Shown here piece after piece: positions 34,614 through 42,511 of a stretch of 64,000 nt of DNA. This DNA is from Candidatus Thorarchaeota archaeon (GTDB taxonomy: Archaea > Asgardarchaeota > Thorarchaeia > Thorarchaeales > Thorarchaeaceae). The notes under the pieces were generated by a model that saw nothing but the letters and a program-made list of their open reading frames with translations, was not told the DNA's origin and searched no databases. The position numbers were made by a program, and so were the translations under genes. How positions within the stretch are numbered: position 1 is the first letter of the stretch; the number at the start of each line of letters is the position of its first letter. The stretch is from NCBI GenBank assembly GCA_011365025.1, contig RDOF01000001.1:124001-188000 (forward strand). The letters run 5' to 3'.

Positions 34614-34629
34614 AGAGAAGACAGGAAAC

Positions 34630-34707
34630 TGGTGCCCCGGCCGGGATTTGAACCCGGGTCATGGAATCGAAAGTCCCAGATGCTGGGCCGGTCTACACTA
34701 CCGGGGC
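34630..34707 (-). tRNA. tRNA-Glu (anticodon TTC), CCA encoded
   Basis: Reads on the minus strand as a full cloverleaf: acceptor GCCCCGG/CCGGGGC, D arm GTGT/GCAT with GG in the loop, anticodon stem TGGGA/TTCCA with loop CTTTCGA (anticodon TTC), T arm CCGGG/CCCGG with loop TTCAAAT, discriminator A and encoded CCA. No intron. A TAATAAC element lies about 30 nt upstream of the 5' end. Confidence 0.95.
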
Positions 34708-34769
34708 GTTGGAGCATCGAACGGCCCTAATTCGTTATTAACGTTGTGTAATTGCTATGACAATGTTGC

Positions 34770-35195
34770 TTAGGTTTTGATTGGTTTGATTTGCTCTGCA
34801 GATTCCTTCTCGGATGTGCATTTTGGTCCTGCTGATAGTCCCATTAGCCGCCCTGCAGAACGGATAACAGCTGCTGGACCTTCTTTTTGAATCGCGCCTA
34901 TTGATTCCGTTGCTGACTGCATAAGGAAGGAGGTAAGGTCTGCGCTTGTTGGAACGCCGCAAATCATATTCCCCTTAGAAACCAAGGCGGGAACCATCAT
35001 TATCCCATAAGCTTCTGCAATGCTTTGATGACGATCGATATTCACCTCATAGATTACGGTTGGTTCGCCAAGGTCAATACTTGCAATATCAAGCATTCCC
35101 TTTACTATGTCACACCATGCACAATGATTCGATGTGAAGAAGAGAATCAACGAAGACCCGCCAAGATGGTTTTCTCGTAGTTCTATTGGGGTCAT
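34770..35195 (-). CDS. Thioredoxin/glutaredoxin-like protein
   Basis: 141 residues. The N-terminal thioredoxin fold has SLILFFTSNHCAWCDIVKGM with a CAWC redox pair, and AYGIMMVPALV supplies the cis-proline loop. The C-terminal about 40 residues are less conserved in appearance. It probably reduces disulfides or passes electrons to a partner; the partner is unknown. It lies between two tRNA genes on the minus strand. No clear ribosome-binding site is seen. Confidence 0.85.
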   Translation of the reverse strand: MTPIELRENHLGGSSLILFFTSNHCAWCDIVKGMLDIASIDLGEPTVIYEVNIDRHQSIAEAYGIMMVPALVSKGNMICGVPTSADLTSFLMQSATESIGAIQKEGPAAVIRSAGRLMGLSAGPKCTSEKESAEQIKPIKT

Positions 35196-35247
35196 TTAAA
35201 CTCGGAGAAATGAGAATAGTACGTGGAAAGTGACCGTGAAGAAAGCT

Positions 35248-35255
35248 TAATATCA
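35248..35255 (+). promoter_or_regulatory. TATA box of tRNA-Met
   Basis: TTAATATC at -31 to -24 from the tRNA-Met 5' end, the expected archaeal promoter position. Confidence 0.55.
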
Positions 35256-35278
35256 CAAAAGCAAAGGACTGGTCTGCG

Positions 35279-35355
35279 GGGCCCGTAGCTCAGCTTGGTA
35301 GAGCAGCAGGCTCATAACCTGTCGGTCTCGAGTTCAAATCTCGACGGGCCCACCA
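35279..35355 (+). tRNA. tRNA-Met (anticodon CAT), CCA encoded
   Basis: Acceptor GGGCCCG/CGGGCCC, D arm GCTC/GAGC, anticodon stem GCAGG/CCTGT with loop CTCATAA (anticodon CAT), T arm with TTCAAAT loop, discriminator A and encoded CCA, followed by TTTTT. G1-C72 and absence of three G-C pairs under the anticodon loop favour elongator Met over initiator; a lysidine-like Ile tRNA cannot be excluded by eye. Its 3' 22 nt are repeated at 35940-35961. Confidence 0.93.
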
Positions 35356-35356
35356 C
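35335..35356 (+). repeat. Direct repeat, tRNA-Met 3' end (left copy)
   Basis: The last part of the tRNA T arm, acceptor and CCA, followed by C. Identical to 35940-35961 except one C/T change. Offset 605 bp. This is the geometry of an attachment site pair left by tRNA-targeted integration. Confidence 0.6.
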
Positions 35357-35361
35357 TTTTT
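35357..35361 (+). terminator. T5 run after tRNA-Met
   Basis: TTTTT two nt after the encoded CCA, a typical archaeal tRNA terminator. Confidence 0.4.
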
Positions 35362-35362
35362 A

Positions 35363-35887
35363 CTAGCGATATTCCTCTCGTATACCTTCTATTTCTACTC
35401 CAACTTGCTTGTAGTGTGCAACCAAATCTTGTTTGCCAGATTGAATAGCTTGAAACTTTGCCCGATCGAGCAATGCAAGAAGAGCAGTTGTTTGCTGAAC
35501 AATCTCGCGGCCAAGTTTTTGCTGTTTCTTGGGTTTTTCGTCATATTTGGCGATTGTCTTTGCGATACTTTGGCGTTCCTTTGCAATTCTCTTGTCCATA
35601 TCCAAGCTTATCAGCTTGTCTAGTTCTTCAAAAGGGTCTTCTTCAACTTCAGCAACTGGAGTTGGTTTCGTATGTTGAGGTGAGAGTCCAAGAACTCGTT
35701 TCAAATCATCTAGGAAGAAGCTGATTAGGAATCCTATGAAGATAACCACAACACCTGCAAGAAAACCCTCTATGCTGGATAATAGAAAAGCAATGATACT
35801 CACAATGATCAGAATCACTATGAGTGCAGTTAGTCCCTTCCAAGAGAAGCTATTAGATTCGCTATTCACTGTATTTTCACATTCCAT
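35363..35887 (-). CDS. Two-helix membrane protein with coiled-coil C-terminus
   Basis: 174 residues. Two adjacent transmembrane helices (GLTALIVILIIVSIIAFLL and FLAGVVVIFIGFLISFFL) are followed by a cytoplasmic Lys/Glu/Gln-rich part with helical coiled-coil character. I do not recognise the family. It is the only gene between the two copies of the tRNA-Met 3' end, so it may be the remaining cargo of an integrated element, or an ordinary gene trapped between them. Confidence 0.65.
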   Translation of the reverse strand: MECENTVNSESNSFSWKGLTALIVILIIVSIIAFLLSSIEGFLAGVVVIFIGFLISFFLDDLKRVLGLSPQHTKPTPVAEVEEDPFEELDKLISLDMDKRIAKERQSIAKTIAKYDEKPKKQQKLGREIVQQTTALLALLDRAKFQAIQSGKQDLVAHYKQVGVEIEGIREEYR

Positions 35888-35939
35888 ACCGGATGTGTGA
35901 TTTGATTTGCCCTCGCTGACCTTTATACTATGTGAAAAG

Positions 35940-35961
35940 CAAATCTCGATGGGCCCACCAC
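35940..35961 (+). repeat. Direct repeat, tRNA-Met 3' end (right copy)
   Basis: A 22-bp copy of the tRNA-Met 3' end, with one mismatch, in intergenic DNA. Upstream of it there is no tRNA body. With the complete tRNA at 35279-35355 it frames 605 bp. Confidence 0.6.
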
Positions 35962-35974
35962 ATTCAACGAGTTT

Positions 35975-37165
35975 CTATACTATTAGGCGGAGAGCGCTTC
36001 TCGGGTGTTTCATCAATATGCGCTTCATTATGCAGTTTCTGGATTCTTTGTAGGGTTTCACACCCATAACGAGCTCCGTGACGTATTCCTTCAAGACCTC
36101 ATCGAAATGAGCAGCTTGGCAGGCAATTTCCATGTTCTTGTTCGATTTCAGCAGCAACTTCGCCAATGATTGAGCAACCTCTAGGTCCTTTCCAAACTCA
36201 CTCTTACATCTTTGCTCATAGGATATGCAGCTTGTACTCACACCCTTTGAGAATTCCACTGCAGCCACCTCTGCTGCAATTCTTCCGGACTCAATTGCAT
36301 AGTAGATTCCCTCCCCTGTGACTGGAGCGACAAACCCAGCTGCATCACCCACCAACATGACTCGTTTTAAGCAGGTATTCCGTATTTTGCCAGTCATAGG
36401 CAGTCTGGCTGCTGTTGTATCAGCAAGACTACACTTGACTGAATGGCGTTCTTCAAAACCTTTAACGAACCGCCTCCATGCTCCCTTCAGGTTATCCATC
36501 TTACTCACGCGAACGCCTATGCCAAGACTGAATTCTGCTTTCTTAGCAAAAGCCCAGGCATAGCCATGTAGGACTGGGCCAAAATACACCTCTATCAAAG
36601 ACTGGTCGTAGACGATCCTACTGATATCAAAAGGATCCATGGGAACAGATGCCTCTATACATAGACCTACCTCATCATCCTTCCACCCAGGGTGGAGCCC
36701 AGTTTTTCTGCCAACCAGGCTGTTCACACCATCGGCACCCACCAGCAACCGTGCCGTATGGATACCGTCCTCAGTGATGGCCGAAATCGACGATGATTCC
36801 ATTATGATATCTACTACCCTTGAGCCCTCAATAACTGCAGCCCCAGCTTCTTTGGCCTTGGTGAAAAGTAAGTTATCAAAGGCCTCCCTGCGCACCGTGC
36901 ACCCCAGAGGTTTCGAACGGGAATGCTCAGTGACGAGTCCACTAGGAGAATAGAGTCTAAGTCCATATTGCTCTCGTTCAATGACGGAGGATAGGTCGAA
37001 ATCGAGAGCGTTTTTCACCCTCACTGTGACACCACCTCCGCATGCCTTTCTTCTCGGGTGGTGGGATTTTTCAAGAACTAGCACGTCAAGTCCGAGTTGG
37101 GCTGCTCTACGGGCGCAGGTTGAGCCTCCAGGACCGCTTCCAACAATAATTAGATCGTGTGCCAC
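35975..37165 (-). CDS. Geranylgeranyl reductase family FAD protein (copy 2)
   Basis: Paralogue of the protein at 18507-19712, 396 residues. The same motifs occur in the same order: VGSGPGGSTCARR, PRRKACGGGVT, VGADGVNS and VGDAAGFVAPVTGEGIYYAIESG. The two proteins align over their whole length by eye but differ at many positions, so the duplication is old. The GTG start has GGAGGAGG upstream. Two copies may act on different lipid intermediates or on quinones. It begins just beyond the right copy of the tRNA fragment. Confidence 0.9.
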   Translation of the reverse strand: MAHDLIIVGSGPGGSTCARRAAQLGLDVLVLEKSHHPRRKACGGGVTVRVKNALDFDLSSVIEREQYGLRLYSPSGLVTEHSRSKPLGCTVRREAFDNLLFTKAKEAGAAVIEGSRVVDIIMESSSISAITEDGIHTARLLVGADGVNSLVGRKTGLHPGWKDDEVGLCIEASVPMDPFDISRIVYDQSLIEVYFGPVLHGYAWAFAKKAEFSLGIGVRVSKMDNLKGAWRRFVKGFEERHSVKCSLADTTAARLPMTGKIRNTCLKRVMLVGDAAGFVAPVTGEGIYYAIESGRIAAEVAAVEFSKGVSTSCISYEQRCKSEFGKDLEVAQSLAKLLLKSNKNMEIACQAAHFDEVLKEYVTELVMGVKPYKESRNCIMKRILMKHPRSALRLIV

Positions 37166-37330
37166 GAATACCTCCTCCTTGGAAGCTAGAGTTGGTTTGC
37201 TTTTTTCGGTTTTGGTTGACTGGCCTAATCGTGATGTGGTAACTAGTTTAAGAGAAACTGGAACACGTGTTCTAATTGGCTTTATTACTCCGACTTCTTT
37301 AATAGGGCTAGGAGTAACGACCTCTGCACC

Positions 37331-38107
37331 ATGCAGCTTTTCTCGGATCCAATCTCTGTAGGAATTATTGCGAGTCTTTTGGCTGGTGCAGCAACAGGAC
37401 TAGGTGCTATACCTGTTTTGCTGGGAGGCAATTTCAGCCGAAGAACTCTTGATCTGATGCTTGGCTTTGCAGCAGGGGTCATGTTGGCTGCATCTTCCTT
37501 CAGCCTGCTCGTCCCTTCGCTTGAACTTGTCACGAACTGGGTCGAAGTTATCACAATTGTGGGGTTGAGCTTCTCGCTGGGTGGACTCTTTGTTCATGCG
37601 GCTGACAGATACGTTCCACATGAGCACTTCAAGAAAGGGGAGGAAGGGCCATCTTCCAGTATGGCAAGAGTGTGGCTACTAGTGTTGGCGATAACGATAC
37701 ACAATTTCCCTGAGGGGATTGCTGTAGGAGTTTCTTTTGGAGGCAGTGATTTCATAGCAGGAACATCGGTGGCCCTTGCAATAGGGCTTCAGAATATACC
37801 TGAAGGTCTAGCAGTTGCTGCACCACTCGTCCGAGAGGGCTACTCAAGGAAGTATGCTGCAGGTCTTGCACTAGTCACAGGGCTTGTCGAGCCCCTAGGT
37901 GGTGTTTTCGGAGTCACAATCGCTCAGTTTCTGCTTCCATTCGGGCTTGCTTTTGCTGCTGGGGCAATGGTCTTTGTTGTTGGGGAAGAAATGGTCCCTG
38001 AGAGCCATTCAGGCGAGAATGCGCGGCTGGCAACTTGGGGCCTGATGATAGGCTTTGTCATTATGATGGTCATGGATAACATCTTCGAGTATCTTTTGCC
38101 CGGGTGA
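37331..38107 (+). CDS. ZIP-family metal transporter
   Basis: 258-residue membrane protein of the ZIP family, probably importing zinc or another divalent metal. The binding motifs are HNFPEGIAVGVSFGG in one helix and QNIPEGLAVAAPL in the next, followed by the GEEMVPESH segment. Seven or eight transmembrane helices are likely. The histidine loop between helices three and four is short (PHEHFKKG). The start ATG has no close ribosome-binding site; AGGAG is 17 nt upstream. Confidence 0.92.
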   Translation: MQLFSDPISVGIIASLLAGAATGLGAIPVLLGGNFSRRTLDLMLGFAAGVMLAASSFSLLVPSLELVTNWVEVITIVGLSFSLGGLFVHAADRYVPHEHFKKGEEGPSSSMARVWLLVLAITIHNFPEGIAVGVSFGGSDFIAGTSVALAIGLQNIPEGLAVAAPLVREGYSRKYAAGLALVTGLVEPLGGVFGVTIAQFLLPFGLAFAAGAMVFVVGEEMVPESHSGENARLATWGLMIGFVIMMVMDNIFEYLLPG

Positions 38108-38322
38108 GTCTGAAGATTCACATGGAAGAACACGTTCTGAGTTCTCGGCTGTAATGAGATAGGAGCTAATATACTCTGATACTGAACTATGACTTGAGTC
38201 GGGCTGCTCTCGGAGGCAATCGAATGATTAGAATCAAGTAGTACAACACCAAGGCCATCTGAAGCCCAGTGAAAGCGACCATTTCTTATTCAAGGAGTTC
38301 CTCTTGCTATAGGGATAGTCGT

Positions 38323-38538
38323 ATGTCGTTACGGACAAGATACCATCTCATTGGATATGTTATTGTGTCTATCATCATGGGACTACTTATCACCGCAGTA
38401 TTCGCTCAATGGACAATGGTGCCTGGGGGAAGCATCTGGGACCACTACTGGGACTTCATAATTCCTGGCATGGTTCTGGGCTTTTTTGCAGGCATATTCG
38501 TATACTGCTTTGCAGCTGGAGAAGCAGGCTTCTGGTGA
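38323..38538 (+). CDS. Small two-helix membrane protein
   Basis: 71 residues with two hydrophobic helices (LIGYVIVSIIMGLLITAVFA and FIIPGMVLGFFAGIFVYCFAA). The ATG at 38323 follows a longer in-frame start region without coding character. I do not recognise it. The 215-bp gap before it holds nothing clear. Confidence 0.5.
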   Translation: MSLRTRYHLIGYVIVSIIMGLLITAVFAQWTMVPGGSIWDHYWDFIIPGMVLGFFAGIFVYCFAAGEAGFW

Positions 38539-38632
38539 TCGATGAGTTTCAATAACTCCTCAGAGATTCCACTAGTTGTTCTGACCCTTGAGTTGTTTGC
38601 AGATGACTCACCTGGAATTAGCAATCTTGACA

Positions 38633-39511
38633 TTACTTCAGGTCACTCATACTGCATGATATTGCCTGCATATCGTATTGATCAACAATAGCACTCATCT
38701 CAGAGTCAGATGGGCGCTTCTCGAAACGGTTGGCTGCTTCTAGTATCTTGGGCAAGAGCTGCATATCACCTGCTGTGATAAGAAAGCTATCTGGCAGACC
38801 CAATGACCAATGCACCGACTTGTCAATGGCATCCTGAGTTTCTAGTGGTTCATAGAAGTACGTATTGTATGTCCTCGAACGGTGCCTCCACGGACGTCTC
38901 GAAATGGATTTAGTGGTTTGTACTGCGACCTTGCGCTTCCGACACAGTCCAACCAACTCCTCAAAGTCAGCCGCATAACGTGGGTTCTGCATCTGTACAT
39001 AGTTGTATGGCAAAAGGACTGAATCGAAGTTGAATTGCTTCAGCGACTGAAGGTGCATTGCTGGCACTTTATTGCCATGTCCTGTAACACCTAGATATCG
39101 TACTAGGCCTTGATTACGAGCATCAATAAACGCATCCAAGGCACCACCCGGGCCCATCACCTTTTCCCAGCTCACCGGATTAGTGAGACCGTGCATCTGC
39201 CAAAGGTCAATATAGTCGACCTTCAGCTTGCTCAGGGACTGCTGAAGATCCTTCCAAGCTCCCTCATATGACCGGCTTCTCGACTTGGTTGCTAGAAAGA
39301 AATTGTCACGATGCTGCTCCATCCACGGTCCAATGCGTTCTTCAGCATTGCCATACATACGCGCCGTGTCAACATGATTTATGCCAAATCTCATTAATGG
39401 CTCAAAAACACGGTCAGCCTCAGCCTGTGTAGCGTTACTCAGAGCATATGCTCCGAAGATGACACGGGTGCTCATATGTTTCGTGCGGCCAAAGGACTGC
39501 TTGGTAATCAT
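38633..39511 (-). CDS. Aldo/keto reductase
   Basis: NADPH-dependent oxidoreductase of the AKR family, 292 residues. The catalytic residues are visible: Asp and Tyr in HVDTARMYGNAEERIG, Lys in ATKSRSR, His in DLWQMHG. Substrate unknown. The N-terminus starts MITKQSFGRTKHMSTRVIFG, close to the family pattern. The promoter-proximal region has no ribosome-binding site, suggesting a leaderless message. Confidence 0.9.
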   Translation of the reverse strand: MITKQSFGRTKHMSTRVIFGAYALSNATQAEADRVFEPLMRFGINHVDTARMYGNAEERIGPWMEQHRDNFFLATKSRSRSYEGAWKDLQQSLSKLKVDYIDLWQMHGLTNPVSWEKVMGPGGALDAFIDARNQGLVRYLGVTGHGNKVPAMHLQSLKQFNFDSVLLPYNYVQMQNPRYAADFEELVGLCRKRKVAVQTTKSISRRPWRHRSRTYNTYFYEPLETQDAIDKSVHWSLGLPDSFLITAGDMQLLPKILEAANRFEKRPSDSEMSAIVDQYDMQAISCSMSDLK

Positions 39512-39736
39512 CTATTATTGCCTCTGCTAATTTGATTTGATGGCGAAGTGACAGATGTTGTGCATCGGATATGGCTCTTTCACTCGGAGCAGCCGAGCAC
39601 GAGCGGCAAATTGATGATTGGCCATTGGTAGGAAAAACCATACTGAAGTGATGCAAAAGGGGTCTTTCACTACATAAGATACATAGCAGAGTATCGCTGT
39701 AGCAATAGTCATTTCACGTAGAAGGGAGGCCGTGGA

Positions 39737-41170
39737 ATGGCCAGTAAGTCGGTAACTGAAGATACCGTGGACCCATTTGGAGAGATTTGGAATTTCAGCC
39801 ATCCAGAAATAAGAGGCGGACGCCATGGATTCCCAGTCAGAAGCATTCTAAGAAGCGATCCAGCCATGTCGCTTCTCTATGCAATACTATGTGCGATTCA
39901 TGAAGGAATCAACACACGTATCAAACTCTATGACCATCTAGATGGCATATTTGCATTTAGACTTCGTCGACCAACTATGACTGCAATAGATATTGATGAA
40001 GCCATCCAGCATGGAATAAATGACGACTTAATCCAAGAATCTGAAGGCCTTTATAGCCTCAGTGACCGCGGACGGGAAACGATTCGGTACGGTCGACTGG
40101 AGATTGTCCACCAAGGGTATTGGATGAAACGACTCCTTACAGAGCGTATTGTTCTGATTCTTTCTACACTTGCGCTTCTTCTTCTGGCTTCGGTGAAGAT
40201 TTGGATTGGCCTGTCAATTCAGAGTGATGCCATATTGAATGAGGGCATTGAGAATTCGACAGATCTTGTCGTTGTAGGCATAATCGCACTCAGCATCAAG
40301 TACAATCGCGACAGACTTGGCGCTCTTGCAATCATCCTAGTCATGACCTTCACTGGGGCCATGCTTGCATTGAGCGCAATTACGGGACTCCTATCAAATG
40401 AACCCGTTCAATGGTCAGTTCAGGCTTACTACGTGGAGTTCTTATCCATAGTAATCAACAGAGGCCTCATCTGGCTGAAGGTGATGGTTGGGAGGAACTC
40501 AGGGAATCTAGCTCTAATTGGCGATGCCAAGGAGGACACCTCCCACATCAAGGTCGCCTTCGGTGTTATGATTGGCCTCACCTTCTCGATTTTCGGATAC
40601 TACTTTGTGGATGGACTGGTTGCCCTTGCAATATCCGGCATTATCCTCTGGGAGGGCATATCTGCCTTTAGAGAACTGCAGGCTGCCGGCGACGAGATTG
40701 ATGTCGACACAATTCGACTCGGGGCAAACGAGATGTATGAAGACTTGATTACATACTGGGTTCTCGGAAGGCTTGCATCCGGTCCGAAAGAAGCGGATAT
40801 CATTGAACGCGATTTCCTTACAGGCATCAGCGTCGGTCACCGATACTACGACGTTCAAGCTATTATTGGATTCCATAACATAAAACAGAGAGGCATTATG
40901 AAGAACTTGCGACAAGCCGAGAGAAGCGGCCTCATTGCTGAGCGAGATGGGCGATATTCCATCACCAATCGAGGTCTTGCGTGGTATTATCGGACACGGG
41001 CTAGAGACCTTGCGGATCTGGCGCGTACTTTCTCGGGCCAGCGCAGGGAGTACTACATGAGATGGGCGATTATGATATCCATCTTCATTATCATCTTCCT
41101 TCTGATGTGCTTTGCAGATCCGATAAAACAGATTATCGACGATTTTGTGACAAGCCTAGGTTTTGGCTAG
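39737..41170 (+). CDS. CDF-like transporter flanked by two winged-helix domains
   Basis: 477 residues with an unusual layout. Residues 45-120 form a winged-helix domain (SLLYAILCAIHEGINTRIKLYDHL, ending GLYSLSDRGRETIRYGR). Residues 135-310 contain about six membrane helices; helix two has SDAILNEGIENSTDLVVV and helix five GDAKEDTSHIKVAFGV, the places where cation diffusion facilitators have HxxxD metal sites, here E172/D176 and D263/D267. Residues 330-430 form a second winged helix (ending GRYSITNRGLAWYYRTR), and a final helix spans 444-460. GGGAGG precedes the ATG. A metal-sensing transporter/regulator is one idea. Confidence 0.72.
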   Translation: MASKSVTEDTVDPFGEIWNFSHPEIRGGRHGFPVRSILRSDPAMSLLYAILCAIHEGINTRIKLYDHLDGIFAFRLRRPTMTAIDIDEAIQHGINDDLIQESEGLYSLSDRGRETIRYGRLEIVHQGYWMKRLLTERIVLILSTLALLLLASVKIWIGLSIQSDAILNEGIENSTDLVVVGIIALSIKYNRDRLGALAIILVMTFTGAMLALSAITGLLSNEPVQWSVQAYYVEFLSIVINRGLIWLKVMVGRNSGNLALIGDAKEDTSHIKVAFGVMIGLTFSIFGYYFVDGLVALAISGIILWEGISAFRELQAAGDEIDVDTIRLGANEMYEDLITYWVLGRLASGPKEADIIERDFLTGISVGHRYYDVQAIIGFHNIKQRGIMKNLRQAERSGLIAERDGRYSITNRGLAWYYRTRARDLADLARTFSGQRREYYMRWAIMISIFIIIFLLMCFADPIKQIIDDFVTSLGFG

Positions 41171-41237
41171 ATTGGTGCCTATACAAGGAATCCAAGCAGA
41201 AGATGAGATTCAGTGAAGCGAAACACGCTGCAATGCC

Positions 41238-42380
41238 TCATCTCTCTAGAGTATGTGGACCTCTCTCAGTAATAGGAGAAGTTCCAAACGGTTCTCGCTC
41301 TTCTAGTTTCAAGGACAAATCAACTCTTAACGTAAGAGCAAGTCCCAGCATGATTGCGGCTGCTCCTATAATGAAGCAAAGAACCGGGAGTGTGATTTCC
41401 GCTCTTATTTGCAGAAGTCTGCAGTATTTCCTTACACTTAGGCTCAATATTGCATCGGCATCAACCCTTTCAAAACTGATTGCTGTTGAATTTGCGTGGT
41501 CAACAGGTATTGTAAGCCACCAATTGCTGTTCTGGCCCTCCTCCACAAACATAAGTTCTGACTCATTATCACATGAGATTCTTAGCAGAATTGGATAACT
41601 ATCAGAGTACAAAGAATGAATCTCGTACTGCGTGACAGTTCCCTCTTCCGGATACAGAGAGGATAGGTCAAGAAAAGACACAGGACTGGTTTCATTCAGC
41701 ATATAGCTGAAATTCTCATCTAAGGTCACAGGCGTGGCCGTAGGTACAAAATCGCCCTGGACTTGTCCCCTTCCTAGTGGATAGCAAAGGCCTGTGCCAA
41801 TGAGCAGAAGTAATATCGCTGTTTGTAGCAAATTTCTTTCATGCCGAGAATATTTGAACCTTGAAGTTGGAAAATATAGCCCTCCAAGAGAAAAAACAAT
41901 CAAAATAGTCCCTACTGAAGGGATCAGAATGGGGGTAGGAGGAGGAGCGAACGTGTATGGATAGGTAATATGTTCAAGTTGGTAGTGTATGGCAATTGTG
42001 AAGTTTACATCAGACTCCTGCCGTATCACTTCCACCAGTAAACCCTGTTCGGCTCTTGCGACTGTTATCGGAAACATTGTTAGAGAGGTGATATTTGTCG
42101 CATTGAATTGGGTCTGCGACCCTCGAACCACCAACATCACCGGTGTGCTGTTAGTCTGGAGCGAGTCTATCGTTACTGCTGTGCTAGAGCTGGGAATCTC
42201 TATAGCATAGATGGGTGATTCTTCGCTGAGGATCCCTTTCTTGGTTTCCATCCACCAAGGGTGATAACCAAGGGGGGAATAATAGCGGATACTCATGAAG
42301 AAGCTCATGAAGAGAAAGAGCCCTACGAGAAGAATGACTGTAGGGATGGTGAGTCTTGGAAATGACCTGATTCCCACCAC
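41238..42380 (-). CDS. Multi-helix membrane protein with extracellular domains
   Basis: 380 residues. Four hydrophobic helices (near residues 13-30, 165-180, 205-220 and 335-355) separate two strand-rich, probably extracellular regions with several N-x-S/T sites. The C-terminal tail after the last helix is charged (LRVDLSLKLEEREPFG). I do not recognise it. It starts with GTG. The neighbouring upstream gene encodes another surface protein, so the pair may function together at the cell surface. Confidence 0.6.
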   Translation of the reverse strand: MVGIRSFPRLTIPTVILLVGLFLFMSFFMSIRYYSPLGYHPWWMETKKGILSEESPIYAIEIPSSSTAVTIDSLQTNSTPVMLVVRGSQTQFNATNITSLTMFPITVARAEQGLLVEVIRQESDVNFTIAIHYQLEHITYPYTFAPPPTPILIPSVGTILIVFSLGGLYFPTSRFKYSRHERNLLQTAILLLLIGTGLCYPLGRGQVQGDFVPTATPVTLDENFSYMLNETSPVSFLDLSSLYPEEGTVTQYEIHSLYSDSYPILLRISCDNESELMFVEEGQNSNWWLTIPVDHANSTAISFERVDADAILSLSVRKYCRLLQIRAEITLPVLCFIIGAAAIMLGLALTLRVDLSLKLEEREPFGTSPITERGPHTLER

Positions 42381-42511
42381 AGTAAACCACCCACTAAATC
42401 ATAGGCAATTCTTGCTCATTAACATTGATATCTATGTATTGGCTTGTCTGCAAGGCAAGGGTTATTGCCCGGAGATATGCCTGACCATGAAGATTCCACC
42501 TGGCCTTCACA

